Of a stretch of 64,000 nt of DNA, positions 29,842 to 37,751 are shown piece by piece (the stretch's first letter is position 1; the number at the start of each line of letters is the position of its first letter). Position numbers and translations under genes: made by a program. The notes under the pieces are model-generated. The model saw only the letters and a program-made list of their open reading frames with translations. It did no database searches and was not told where the DNA came from. Origin of the DNA: Burkholderia gladioli (GTDB lineage: Bacteria > Pseudomonadota > Gammaproteobacteria > Burkholderiales > Burkholderiaceae); NCBI RefSeq assembly GCF_000959725.1, contig NZ_CP009323.1:2170001-2234000 (forward strand), given 5' to 3'.

Positions 29842-30801
29842 ATGACGCTTACTGAACTGAAGTACATCGTCGCAGTCGCTCGCGAGCGGCATTTTGGCCG
29901 CGCGGCCGAAGCCTGCTTCGTCAGCCAGCCGACGCTCTCGGTTGCGATCAAGAAGCTCGAGGACGAGCTGAACGTGCAGATCTTCGAGCGCGGCGCGAGC
30001 GAGGTGAGCGTGACGCCGATCGGCGATCAGATCGTCACCCAGGCCCAGCGCGTGCTGGAGCAGACCTTCGCCATCAAGGAAATCGCCAAGCAGGGCAAGG
30101 ATCCGCTGGTCGGGCCGTTCCGGCTGGGCGTGATCTACACCATCGGGCCCTACCTGCTGCCCACGCTCGTCAAGCAGATGATCCACCGTGTCCCGCAGAT
30201 GCCGTTGATGCTGCAGGAGAACTACACGCTCAAGTTGCTGGAGCTGCTCAAGCAGGGCGAGATCGACGCGGCCATCATGGCCCTGCCGTTCCCGGAAACC
30301 GGCCTGATGGTGCGCCCGCTCTACGACGAGCCCTTCGTGGTCGCGCTGCCCTCCAGCCATCCCTGGTCCAAGCGCCGCAAGATCGACGCGGCCGACCTCA
30401 AGCAGGAAACCATGCTGCTGCTGGGCAACGGCCATTGCTTCCGCGATCACGTGCTGGGCGTGTGTCCCGAGCTGATGCACTTCTCGCAGACCGCCGACGG
30501 CATCCAGAAGACCTTCGAGGGGTCCTCGCTGGAAACCATCCGCCACATGGTGGCGAGCGGCGTGGGCATCACGGTGCTGCCGCGCATGTCGGTGGGCGAG
30601 ATCGGGCCGCTGGCCAACAACGCCGATTCCGACCTGCTGTCCTACGTGCCCTTCGACGAGCCGATCCCGGATCGCCGCGTGGTGCTGGTCTGGCGCAAGA
30701 GCTTCACGCGCATGCCGGCCATCGACGCGATCAGCGAGGCGATCGCCGCCTGCGATCTGCCCGGCGTGGCCAAGCTCGACATGCCCGCCACGCTGAACTG
30801 A
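29842..30801 (+). CDS. oxyR: Hydrogen peroxide-sensing LysR regulator OxyR
   Basis: A 319-residue LysR-family regulator activated by a disulfide under peroxide stress. The N-terminal winged helix-turn-helix (ACFVSQPTLSVAIKKLED) precedes the sensor domain. The redox cysteines fall exactly at C199 and C208 (GHCFRDHVLGVCPE), as in E. coli OxyR, so it should be a functional peroxide sensor. A TATAAA sequence at 29799-29804 may be its -10 box. A terminator follows. The neighbours are recG upstream, and two tiny ORFs then dps downstream. Confidence 0.96.
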   Translation: MTLTELKYIVAVARERHFGRAAEACFVSQPTLSVAIKKLEDELNVQIFERGASEVSVTPIGDQIVTQAQRVLEQTFAIKEIAKQGKDPLVGPFRLGVIYTIGPYLLPTLVKQMIHRVPQMPLMLQENYTLKLLELLKQGEIDAAIMALPFPETGLMVRPLYDEPFVVALPSSHPWSKRRKIDAADLKQETMLLLGNGHCFRDHVLGVCPELMHFSQTADGIQKTFEGSSLETIRHMVASGVGITVLPRMSVGEIGPLANNADSDLLSYVPFDEPIPDRRVVLVWRKSFTRMPAIDAISEAIAACDLPGVAKLDMPATLN

Positions 30802-30842
30802 GGCCGGGGCTGGCCGCCGCTGTTGCGTGCGGCACCCAAGCG

Positions 30843-30870
30843 ACCGGGGCCTTCGCGCCCCGGTTTTGTT
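30843..30870 (+). terminator. Rho-independent terminator of oxyR
   Basis: An 8-base stem ACCGGGGC / GCCCCGGT with loop CTTCGC is followed by TTTGTTTT. It lies about 40 bases after the oxyR stop. Confidence 0.88.
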
Positions 30871-30912
30871 TTGCCCAAGGCTTTACCTATCGAATAAATA
30901 AATTCAATTAAA

Positions 30913-30941
30913 TTCACATTGACGATAGGGTTTTCTATGAT
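30913..30941 (+). promoter_or_regulatory. Candidate sigma-70 promoter upstream of the small ORFs and dps
   Basis: An AT-rich island holds TTCACA, 17 bases, then TATGAT: both boxes match the consensus at five of six positions with ideal spacing. Between them is ATAG-6-CTAT, resembling one OxyR half-operator (ideal spacing is seven). A 7-base inverted repeat CCTATCG / CGATAGG spans 30886-30929. OxyR control of this promoter is plausible but not shown. Confidence 0.55.
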
Positions 30942-31020
30942 GGCATCCATGGGTCGCGACAGGCGGCCCGCGCCGGAACTGCAGCAGGCCCGGCGCCTCA
31001 TCCCGAACGACGGAGCCATC

Positions 31021-31140
31021 ATGAACAAGCCTCACCAGCCGGCCGCGCACGACCCGATGCTCGCCAGGACGCGCGTCCTGGTGCGCTACCTGCGCCCGCT
31101 GGCCCTGGCCTATCTGGCTGACCGTCTGCTCGGCGTCTGA
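31021..31140 (+). CDS. Small hypothetical protein, 39 residues
   Basis: A short ORF starting at ATG 31021 with GGAG seven bases upstream. It encodes a basic, Leu-rich peptide (C-terminal part LVRYLRPLALAYLADRLLGV) that could form an amphipathic or membrane-associated helix. It lies between the oxyR terminator and dps, behind a good promoter, and is followed 26 bases later by another small ORF. No family recognised. Codon use is GC-rich at third positions, consistent with real coding sequence. Supporting evidence is the ribosome site and the ordered spacing; existence needs proteomic or comparative support. Confidence 0.5.
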   Translation: MNKPHQPAAHDPMLARTRVLVRYLRPLALAYLADRLLGV

Positions 31141-31166
31141 TCGATATCGCCTCCGAGGAGCACGCC

Positions 31167-31337
31167 ATGAACACGCAAGGCCAGAATCCGCAAGCCGCCC
31201 GCCCCGCGCAATCGCATGCCGCAGCCGTCAATCACGCCGCCACTTCCGCCTTTCGCCAGACCTTCGGTTTCGCGATCACCTTTGCCGGCATCGTGACGCT
31301 GGCCGCCCAGGCGATGGCCCACCTGAACGGGGCCTGA
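31167..31337 (+). CDS. Small predicted membrane protein, 56 residues
   Basis: A short ORF starting MNTQGQNPQ with a good ribosome site (GAGGAG, six bases upstream). The first half is hydrophilic and Gln/Ala-rich. The second half has one strong hydrophobic stretch (FGFAITFAGIVTLAAQAMA), suggesting a single-pass membrane protein. It sits in the oxyR-dps interval, 135 bases before dps, after the 39-residue ORF. I recognise no family. It could be a stress-linked small membrane protein expressed with dps. Confidence 0.6.
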   Translation: MNTQGQNPQAARPAQSHAAAVNHAATSAFRQTFGFAITFAGIVTLAAQAMAHLNGA

Positions 31338-31394
31338 AGGGCGGGCCATCCGTCCCTTTCGAAGGTTCTACGTTACACTGGGCGCGCTGGAGTC

Positions 31395-31421
31395 ACTCGT
31401 TTCAGGCAGAAACAGGCGAGT
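31395..31421 (+). promoter_or_regulatory. Stem-loop in the dps upstream region
   Basis: ACTCG pairs with CGAGT and the adjoining GTTTC with GAAAC, leaving a three-base bulge (AGG) and a short AGGCA loop. It lies about 50 bases before the dps ATG, without a T run. It could be an mRNA 5' structure or part of an operator; function unknown. Confidence 0.35.
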
Positions 31422-31471
31422 CATCTCGAGGCGTTTTCGCCGGTTCAACTCATTGATAAGGAGTCAGCAAC

Positions 31472-31960
31472 ATGGCCAAAAAGGGCAACGGAACGCAGAT
31501 CAACATCGGCATCAGCGACAAGGACCGCAAGAAGATCGCGGAAGGCCTGTCGAAGCTGCTCGCTGACACGTTTTCGCTGTATCTGAAGACGCATTATTTC
31601 CACTGGAACGTCACCGGTCCGATGTTCAACACGCTGCACCTGATGTTCGAGGAGCAGTACAACGAGCTATGGCTTGCGGTGGACTCGGTGGCGGAACGGA
31701 TCCGCACGCTGGGCGTGGTGGCGCCGGGCACCTACGGCGATTTCGCCAAGCTGACGGTGGTGCCGGAAGCCAGCGGCGTGCCGGCGGCCGAGGAAATGAT
31801 CCGCCAGCTGGTGGAAGGCCACGAAGCGGTGGTGCGCACCGCGCGCGGGATCTTCCCCGATGCCGATTCGGCAGGCGACGAGCCGACCGCCGATCTGCTC
31901 ACGCAGCGTCTGCAGACGCACGAGAAGACTGCCTGGATGCTGCGATCGCTGCTGCAGTGA
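31472..31960 (+). CDS. dps: Dps-family DNA-binding ferritin-like protein
   Basis: A 162-residue dodecameric ferritin-like protein that oxidises iron with peroxide and shields DNA. The ferroxidase ligands are visible in [10 protein letters not shown] (His) and [11 protein letters not shown] (Asp, Glu). The Lys-rich N-terminus (MAKKGNG) is suited to DNA contact. AAGGAGT lies nine bases upstream of ATG. It lies downstream of oxyR, its usual regulator, but katG, which stands between oxyR and dpsA in B. pseudomallei, is absent. A strong terminator follows. Confidence 0.95.
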   Translation: MAKKGNGTQINIGISDKDRKKIAEGLSKLLADTFSLYLKTHYFHWNVTGPMFNTLHLMFEEQYNELWLAVDSVAERIRTLGVVAPGTYGDFAKLTVVPEASGVPAAEEMIRQLVEGHEAVVRTARGIFPDADSAGDEPTADLLTQRLQTHEKTAWMLRSLLQ

Positions 31961-32026
31961 TTGCTTGCGACCCATATCGCGGCAAGCGGTTCGACCAGCC
32001 GGGCGCGGATGCGCCGGCGGTCAGCG

Positions 32027-32056
32027 AAACCTCCCGTTCGACGGGAGGTTTTTTTT
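32027..32056 (+). terminator. Rho-independent terminator of dps
   Basis: A 10-base stem AACCTCCCGT / ACGGGAGGTT with a tight loop is followed by eight T in total. It also marks the left edge of the lower-GC accessory block. Confidence 0.92.
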
Positions 32057-32192
32057 GTGTAGATGGAATGCCGGTTCAGATCGGTGCCACATTTACAGCC
32101 GATTCGTCGAGGCGAGCGAACCGACGAGGTTGCACCGGGTCGTAGCGTCTTTCGCTGATAGAACAGGTCTGAAACCAAGGAGCGCATTTGCC

Positions 32193-33926
32193 ATGAGTCG
32201 AGTTGGAGCCCGAGCGGTACGTGATCGATTGATCCGCCTGGCGGCGATGCTGTGGGTTCTTGCTGCCGGGCAGGTACACGCCCAGCTTGACTCGACCGTC
32301 ACGCAGCGGTATTCCGGTGCATTCTCTCGATCGATTTCCGACAAGCTGCAGGACACGGTGAGCATCCTCGATTTCCCCGGATGCGACAGGACAGGTCGCA
32401 CCGACAGCACTGGGTGCATTCAGGCCGCCCTCCATTCCGGGGCGAAGAGCGTGTACGTGCCGGCGGGCCGATACCGGCAGAGTGGACTCGTGCTTCCGCA
32501 ACTGACGGGCTTCACGCTCTACGGTGACGGACCGAACAGCGTCCTGATTCAAACTGGGGGCTCGATCCGTTATCCGGAGATCACCCGCGCCCTGAACTTC
32601 GACTCGCACGCAACGATCCGGGACCTGAGCTTCGATGGCACGGAGGGCCGTGCCGACACGCTCGACACTTCGTACTCGCAAACGCTGGACTTGCTCAACC
32701 TGTCGTTTCGCAATGTGCCGATCAATCATGTCTCGGTGCGACTGGACGGCAATCCACGGACGGCGACGTATATGCACGACGTACGGATCAAGAACATCCG
32801 TGTTTATTCGGCGACTGCCGGTCTGGCCGGCATCGTGCTCGGGCCGCATGCATCGGATTCGACGATCGACGGCTTTCAAATGGACGGCGGGTTCGCGGTC
32901 AAATATGCCCTACTGGCCGAGCCGGGAGCGCAAACCACGATGTTGCAGAATTCGCATCCATACAATGCCGCGATCAATGTGATTCATCTCGACGGCACCG
33001 GGAATTTCTCGTTTCTTGGAAATGTCATCGATAACTCAATCGGCGACGTGATCGACATCCGCAACTCGGCCAACACGAGAATTTCGTCGACTTGGATCGA
33101 ATCCATCAATAGTCGCCGCCGGGGGCTGGTTTTCGATCATTCCTCGGACTCCGTGGTGCTTGGACTCAACTGTTCGACCAACGGCATTCGCGACGCCGAG
33201 GCCTGCGTGGCCGAGATCAACGGCGCGGACCAGAACCGGATTTTCGGAGCTCAGGTCGATAGCGAGTCGAATTACGCGCGACCTTTCGATCTGACGGGAG
33301 CGAACAGTTTTTTCCAGGCCGTCAACAGCGGAAATGCCCTCAACATCGCGGGAGCTTCTGCCAGACAGTCCCCATCCTTGAACGCGACCGGCAGTGATGC
33401 CTCGATCCCGGTCACGCTGAAACCCAAGGGCGGTGGCGCCGTGCAACTGGAGTTGGACCACCGCGCGACGATGGCTATGTATTCGGATCGCGCGTCGGAA
33501 GTCGCGATCGACGCCTATGACGCCGTGAATCCCTTGGCAAAACTCAATATGAATCTTGCGAAGTATGGCGGGCGCGTGCTGCTCGGCGGAACCGACGACG
33601 GTGTCAGCAAGTTGCAGGTCGAAGGCGATGCGAGGATCCATGGCGATATCTTCGCGACCGGGGTGGGGGCGCTGCCGGTATATCGAGCATCGGGAGCCGC
33701 TCTTGCCGCGGCCCACGTCGTAGCCGAGAACGTGATGTTGAAGGGCGGGGGCGCGACACTGCTGCTTAAGGGGAGGGCGGCCTATACATCCGCCCGGAGC
33801 TTTACCTGTGTCGTTACCGCGTCCAAGGCCCCCGACGGAGCCAGGATCGACCAGATTTCAGGAGCCGAGGTTCGTGTGCGAGGGGCCGCGAGCGATCTTG
33901 TCGGCTTGCTTTGCATTGGCAATTGA
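32193..33926 (+). CDS. Secreted right-handed beta-helix protein, tail-spike/pectate-lyase-like
   Basis: A 577-residue protein with a Sec signal peptide (about residues 1-30, cleavage after HA). The N-terminal domain matches the pectate-lyase-3/tail-spike fold: VSILDFPGCD, DSTGCIQAALHSGAKSVYVPAGRY and LYGDG. Asn/Ser/Ile-rich beta-helix coils follow to about residue 400. The C-terminal 180 residues (TLKPKGGGAVQLE, LNMNLAKYGGRVLLGG, and the final FTCVV ... LVGLLCIGN) resemble phage tail-fibre tip domains. AAGGAG lies about 11 bases upstream of ATG. GC content and codon use are visibly lower than the neighbours, indicating transfer. A polysaccharide-binding or -cleaving role is inferred. Confidence 0.75.
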   Translation: MSRVGARAVRDRLIRLAAMLWVLAAGQVHAQLDSTVTQRYSGAFSRSISDKLQDTVSILDFPGCDRTGRTDSTGCIQAALHSGAKSVYVPAGRYRQSGLVLPQLTGFTLYGDGPNSVLIQTGGSIRYPEITRALNFDSHATIRDLSFDGTEGRADTLDTSYSQTLDLLNLSFRNVPINHVSVRLDGNPRTATYMHDVRIKNIRVYSATAGLAGIVLGPHASDSTIDGFQMDGGFAVKYALLAEPGAQTTMLQNSHPYNAAINVIHLDGTGNFSFLGNVIDNSIGDVIDIRNSANTRISSTWIESINSRRRGLVFDHSSDSVVLGLNCSTNGIRDAEACVAEINGADQNRIFGAQVDSESNYARPFDLTGANSFFQAVNSGNALNIAGASARQSPSLNATGSDASIPVTLKPKGGGAVQLELDHRATMAMYSDRASEVAIDAYDAVNPLAKLNMNLAKYGGRVLLGGTDDGVSKLQVEGDARIHGDIFATGVGALPVYRASGAALAAAHVVAENVMLKGGGATLLLKGRAAYTSARSFTCVVTASKAPDGARIDQISGAEVRVRGAASDLVGLLCIGN

Positions 33927-33940
33927 CAATTGACAATTGG
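33918..33940 (+). repeat. Heptamer tandem repeat across the stop codon
   Basis: About three copies of the heptamer CAATTGA / AATTGAC (GGCAATTGACAATTGACAATTGG) straddle the TGA of the beta-helix gene. Each copy supplies a stop in this frame. Slippage here would not change the protein. The origin is unknown; it may be a trace of an insertion or recombination edge. Confidence 0.7.
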
Positions 33941-34026
33941 GCCAAGCATATCGCTCGAGAGAGGCGGCGGCGCCGGCCCACGCTTGCGCAGCGGCCAGTT
34001 TGGTATCCGCTCCGAATGTCTGGGCG

Positions 34027-34641
34027 TCAGCCGCGTTGAATCGCGATGTCGCAGAACATGTGCTTCTGCAGCCCGAAGCCGATCACTCTCCAGCCATGAT
34101 TGACGACCATTTCATTTACCACGGGAACGATGCCGTAGTCCGCGTGGATGAACGGGTCATGCATGATGTAATCGTTGAAGATCAAGACCCCGTCCTTCTT
34201 GATCTTGGCCGCAGAGATTTCGGCATCCAGCTTGACTTCGTCGAAGGTATGAGCAGCGTCGATGTAGATCATGTCGAAATACTCGTCGGGGTAGCGCGGT
34301 AGCGTTTCCGAACTCAAGCCCTCGTGAGTGATGACCGGCGAGGTGCTGTTCTGCATTTCCGCCTCGTAAAATTGACGATGCGTCATGCCGCGCAGGACTT
34401 CGCGAGTGGGTCGTCCCCACAATGTGTCGGCGGTATGAATCTGGAACAGGTCGAACGCACAAAATTGCTTGGGTTTGAATTTTTCGATCATGAATTTCGA
34501 AAATGTACCCAATGCAACGCCGACTTCCGCGATATGGGAATCAGGGGCGAGGCGGAGATCCGAAATCAGATCGAACCGATTTGCATACAGGCGCGCTCCG
34601 GCAATATGTTTGGCGGCCAATTCTGGGAAATCACGATCCAT
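34027..34641 (-). CDS. Class I SAM-dependent methyltransferase (Methyltransf_24 type)
   Basis: A 204-residue predicted methyltransferase. SAM-binding motif I is HIAEVGVALGTFSKFM (about residue 40); the motif-IV region is YFDMIYIDAAHTFDEVKLD, with the acidic residues and His typical of Methyltransf_24 proteins found in glycan and secondary-metabolite clusters. ATG 34641 is preferred over ATG 34653 because GGAG lies seven bases before it, overlapping the upstream ATG. It converges on the beta-helix gene and has lower-GC codon use like it. The substrate is unknown; a sugar or lipid hydroxyl is possible. Confidence 0.82.
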   Translation of the reverse strand: MDRDFPELAAKHIAGARLYANRFDLISDLRLAPDSHIAEVGVALGTFSKFMIEKFKPKQFCAFDLFQIHTADTLWGRPTREVLRGMTHRQFYEAEMQNSTSPVITHEGLSSETLPRYPDEYFDMIYIDAAHTFDEVKLDAEISAAKIKKDGVLIFNDYIMHDPFIHADYGIVPVVNEMVVNHGWRVIGFGLQKHMFCDIAIQRG

Positions 34642-35035
34642 TGTTATCTCCATCGGATAATAGTTAGCATATTATGTTGCGATAGATTACCGCAAAATTA
34701 ATTCTCGATAGGAAATTTTCGAGTTGAATTTTGCCCCGTCATGGTTTTTGGGTAGGAAATTGACTGGCGATAGCGCTGCCGAGGCGTAGGCGTTTCATTC
34801 CGGGTCGAGCGCGGAATTGCAAAGAAATAATAGGCTCCGATTGTTATTGTGTTTTTGGTATCAGTTTCAGCTTTTCGGACGAGTCGGTCGGGGCCAAATC
34901 GCCCGCCTTGGTAGATACGGCTGAAAGGCGGCGCGGTGTCGCGCCACGTCGGCAGGCGAGCGTGAAGCTGGCGTTTTTGCGGCATCCGGGGCCGCGCTCT
35001 ACAATGCCGCCATTGCTCGAGATGCGGAATTCCCC
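34642..35035. other. AT-rich intergenic region, methyltransferase to ubiA
   Basis: 394 bases; the first 220 are distinctly AT-rich compared with the rest of the window and form the right edge of the accessory block. The promoter of the minus-strand methyltransferase should lie at 34650-34720 (TAATAT-like strings are present). The last 60 bases return to high GC and contain the ubiA promoter. No tRNA, integrase remnant or duplicated end was found. Confidence 0.5.
34977..35005 (+). promoter_or_regulatory. Sigma-70 promoter of ubiA
   Basis: TTGCGG, 17 bases, TACAAT: four and five matches to the consensus boxes at ideal spacing, 30 bases before the ubiA ATG. This places the core-genome boundary upstream of the promoter. 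Confidence 0.65.
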
Positions 35036-35899
35036 ATGTTTGCCCGTTTCCCCCTCTACCTGAAGCTGGTCCGGATGGACAAGCCGATCGGCAGCCTGCT
35101 GCTGCTCTGGCCCACGCTCAACGCGCTGTGGATTGCCTCGGGAGGGCGCCCGGCGCCGTCGCTGCTGGTGATCTTCATCCTCGGCACGCTGCTGATGCGC
35201 TCGGCCGGTTGCGCGATCAACGACTACGCCGATCGCGACTTCGACCGCCACGTGAAGCGCACCGTCGACCGACCGCTGACCTCGGGCAAGATCCGCGCCT
35301 GGGAGGCGGTGGCGATCGCGGTCGGCCTGGCGATCGTCTCCTTCCTGCTGATCCTGCCGCTCAACGGCCTGACCAAGTGGCTGTCGGTGGTGGCCGTGTT
35401 CGTGGCCGGCACCTACCCCTTCCTGAAGCGCTTCTTCGCGATCCCGCAGGCCTATCTCGGCATCGCCTTCGGCTTCGGCATCCCGATGGCCTTCGCCGCG
35501 ATCCAGAACACCGTGCCCCTGATCGCCTGGGTGATGCTGGCCGCGAACGTGTTCTGGTCGGTCGCCTACGACACGGCCTACGCGATGGTCGATCGCGACG
35601 ACGACCTCAAGATCGGCATGCGCACCTCGGCGATCACCTTCGGCCGCTACGACGTGCTGGCGATCATGCTCTGCTACGCGGCGGTGTTCGCGATCTATGC
35701 CTGGATCGGCCTCACCCAGCAGTTCGGCCCGGTGTACTGGCTGGGCTGGGCGGCGGCGGTGGGTTGCGCGGTCTATCACTACACGCTGATCAAGGATCGC
35801 GACCGCATGAAGTGCTTCGCGGCATTCCGCCATAACAACTGGCTCGGCGGCGCGCTGTTCGTCGGGATCGCCCTGCATTACGCGGTGACGGCGTTCTGA
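35036..35899 (+). CDS. ubiA: 4-hydroxybenzoate octaprenyltransferase
   Basis: Integral membrane prenyltransferase that joins a polyprenyl chain to 4-hydroxybenzoate in ubiquinone synthesis. The 287-residue protein has about eight to nine helices. Both Asp-rich metal/diphosphate motifs are present: [12 protein letters not shown] (about residues 62-73) and [17 protein letters not shown] (about residues 181-197). It starts [19 protein letters not shown], typical of UbiA. It has its own promoter; a perfect hairpin follows, facing the convergent proC. Confidence 0.97.
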   Translation: MFARFPLYLKLVRMDKPIGSLLLLWPTLNALWIASGGRPAPSLLVIFILGTLLMRSAGCAINDYADRDFDRHVKRTVDRPLTSGKIRAWEAVAIAVGLAIVSFLLILPLNGLTKWLSVVAVFVAGTYPFLKRFFAIPQAYLGIAFGFGIPMAFAAIQNTVPLIAWVMLAANVFWSVAYDTAYAMVDRDDDLKIGMRTSAITFGRYDVLAIMLCYAAVFAIYAWIGLTQQFGPVYWLGWAAAVGCAVYHYTLIKDRDRMKCFAAFRHNNWLGGALFVGIALHYAVTAF

Positions 35900-35924
35900 G
35901 CGCAGCGCCCGCGCGTGTCCCGGA

Positions 35925-35959
35925 AACGACAAAGCGGCCCATGAGGCCGCTTTGTCGTT
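35925..35959. terminator. Long perfect hairpin between ubiA and proC
   Basis: A 15-base perfect inverted repeat (AACGACAAAGCGGCC and its complement, loop CATGA) lies between two convergent genes. There is no long T tract, but its position suggests a bidirectional terminator. Confidence 0.7.
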
Positions 35960-36006
35960 GACGGACGCGCCGCTCCGAAGATCGGCGCCTCACTCGAAGG
36001 CCGGGC

Positions 36007-36822
36007 TCAGTTGCGGCCGAGTTCGTCGCCGAGTTCGCGGGCCCGCGCATCGGCGGCCAGCACGCCGCTCACGATCCGGTCCTTGAGCTGCTGCGCGTCG
36101 AAGGCGGCCAGCGCCGCAGCCGTGGTGCCGCCCTTGGAGGTCACGCGCTCGCGCAGCACGCCGGCCGGCTCGCCCGATTGCGCGGCCAGTTGCGCGGCGC
36201 CGGTGAAGGTCGCCACCGCCAGCGCGCGGCCCTGTTCCTCGTTCAGGCCGAGCTGGCGTGCCGCTTCCTGTAGCGCCTCGATGAAATAGAACACGTAGGC
36301 AGGGCCGCTGCCGGAGATCGCCGTCACGGCATCCAGGCGCGCCTCGTCGTCGAACCAGACCGTCTCGCCGACCGCGCCGAGCACGGCCGAGGCCAGCTCG
36401 CGGCCGGCCGCGTCGACCCCGCCGAGCGCGGCCAGGCCCGTCACGCCCATGCCGACCAGTGCCGGCGTGTTCGGCATGGTGCGCACGATGCGCGCGTAGC
36501 CGCCCAGCCAGCGCGACAGGTCGGTGGCGCGGATGCCGGCCGCGATGCTGATTACCAGCGCCTGGCCGAGATGCGGCGCGAGCGCCTTGGCCACCTCGTT
36601 GAGCACCTGCGGCTTGACCGCCAGCACGATCGCGTCGTAGCCGGCCAGCGTGGCGTCGATGGTCTCGCCGGTGGCCACGCCGCGTTCCTCGCGCAGGCGC
36701 GTGCGGATATCCGCGTTGGGATCGATCACGTAGAGATCGTCGGGCGCCGCGGTGCCGCGCTTGACGATACCGCCGATCAGGGCGGCTGCCATGTTGCCTC
36801 CGCCGATGAATGCAATTTTCAT
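36007..36822 (-). CDS. proC: Pyrroline-5-carboxylate reductase
   Basis: Last step of proline synthesis, reducing pyrroline-5-carboxylate with NAD(P)H. The 271-residue protein has the N-terminal dinucleotide fold MKIAFIGGGNMAAALIGG and the C-terminal dimerisation domain with the P5CR signature AISGSGPAYVFYFIEAL and LRERVTSKGGTTAAAL. It lies 38 bases downstream of yggS on the same strand; the yggS-proC pairing is widespread and links PLP homeostasis with proline synthesis. Confidence 0.97.
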   Translation of the reverse strand: MKIAFIGGGNMAAALIGGIVKRGTAAPDDLYVIDPNADIRTRLREERGVATGETIDATLAGYDAIVLAVKPQVLNEVAKALAPHLGQALVISIAAGIRATDLSRWLGGYARIVRTMPNTPALVGMGVTGLAALGGVDAAGRELASAVLGAVGETVWFDDEARLDAVTAISGSGPAYVFYFIEALQEAARQLGLNEEQGRALAVATFTGAAQLAAQSGEPAGVLRERVTSKGGTTAAALAAFDAQQLKDRIVSGVLAADARARELGDELGRN

Positions 36823-36860
36823 GATGGTTGGACCAGGAAACAGGAAGGTTCGTAAATCGG

Positions 36861-37571
36861 TCAGGACGCGCGCGGCGTGCCGTAGTCGCGCGCGCCGAAG
36901 ATCGCGGTGCCGACGCGCACGATGGTGGCGCCCTCGAGCACGGCCGCCTCGAGATCGGCCGACATCCCCATCGACAGCGTGTCGAGCGCCAGGCCCTCGG
37001 CCTTGAGCGTGTCGAACAGCTCGCGCAGCAGCCGGTGCGGCACGCGCTGCGCCGCGAGTTCGCCGGCCGGCTCGGGGATCGCCATCAGGCCGCGCAACCG
37101 CAGCGTGGGCATGGCGGCCACCTCGCGCGCCAGCGCTGCCGCCTCGGCCGGCGCGACGCCGCTCTTGCTGTCCTCGCCGCTCACGTTGACCTGCACGCAG
37201 ACATTGAGCGGCGGCAGGTGCGCCGGGCGCTGCTCGGCCAGGCGCTGCGCGATCTTGAGTCGGTCGACCGAGTGCACCCAGTCGAACTGCTCGGCCACCA
37301 CGCGCGTCTTGTTCGATTGCAGCGGCCCGATGAAGTGCCAGTCGAGCGAGGCGCGAAGATCCGCGAGCGCGGCGATCTTGTCGAACGCCTCCTGCACGTA
37401 ATTCTCGCCGAACGCGCGCTGGCCGGCCGCATGCGCTTCGCGCACGGCTTCGGCTGGGAATGTCTTCGACACCGCGAGCAGCACCACCTCGCCCGGCGCG
37501 CGGCCGGCGGAGCGGGCCGCGTCGTCGATGCGGCGGTGAACGGAGGCGAGGCTGGCGGCGAGATCGGACAT
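36861..37571 (-). CDS. YggS/PLPBP family pyridoxal phosphate homeostasis protein
   Basis: A 236-residue single-domain alanine-racemase-fold protein that binds PLP but has no known catalysis; it maintains PLP balance. The PLP lysine lies in LLAVSKTFPAEAV; further family motifs are FGENYVQEAFDKI, HFIGPLQSNKTR and LSMGMSADLEAAV. The start MSDLAASL at 37571 matches the family N-terminus; the upstream in-frame ATGs add only unconserved residues. Followed by proC. Confidence 0.95.
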   Translation of the reverse strand: MSDLAASLASVHRRIDDAARSAGRAPGEVVLLAVSKTFPAEAVREAHAAGQRAFGENYVQEAFDKIAALADLRASLDWHFIGPLQSNKTRVVAEQFDWVHSVDRLKIAQRLAEQRPAHLPPLNVCVQVNVSGEDSKSGVAPAEAAALAREVAAMPTLRLRGLMAIPEPAGELAAQRVPHRLLRELFDTLKAEGLALDTLSMGMSADLEAAVLEGATIVRVGTAIFGARDYGTPRAS

Positions 37572-37751
37572 ACGCGGGGCAGGGCGGACGATGGACGGTG
37601 AGGCCATGCAAGGCATGGCGCGCCTCATTATACGGATCGCCTCGCGGCCGGTGGAGGATGCCCGGCCCTGGCGCCGCCGCGCCGGAACACGGCCGGCGAG
37701 AGGGCGCGCAAACCGGGGCCGGCTGGGGGGGCGAGCCGGGGCGGCGGCGCC

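Noticed and set aside
30925..30938. ATAG-CTAT as a full OxyR binding site
   Set aside because: Spacing is six rather than seven and the second ATAG-CTAT half is missing, so it is mentioned only as a possible half-site.
34698..34985. 95-codon minus-strand frame in the AT-rich gap before ubiA
   Set aside because: No ribosome site, no recognisable domain, and it overlaps the ubiA promoter.
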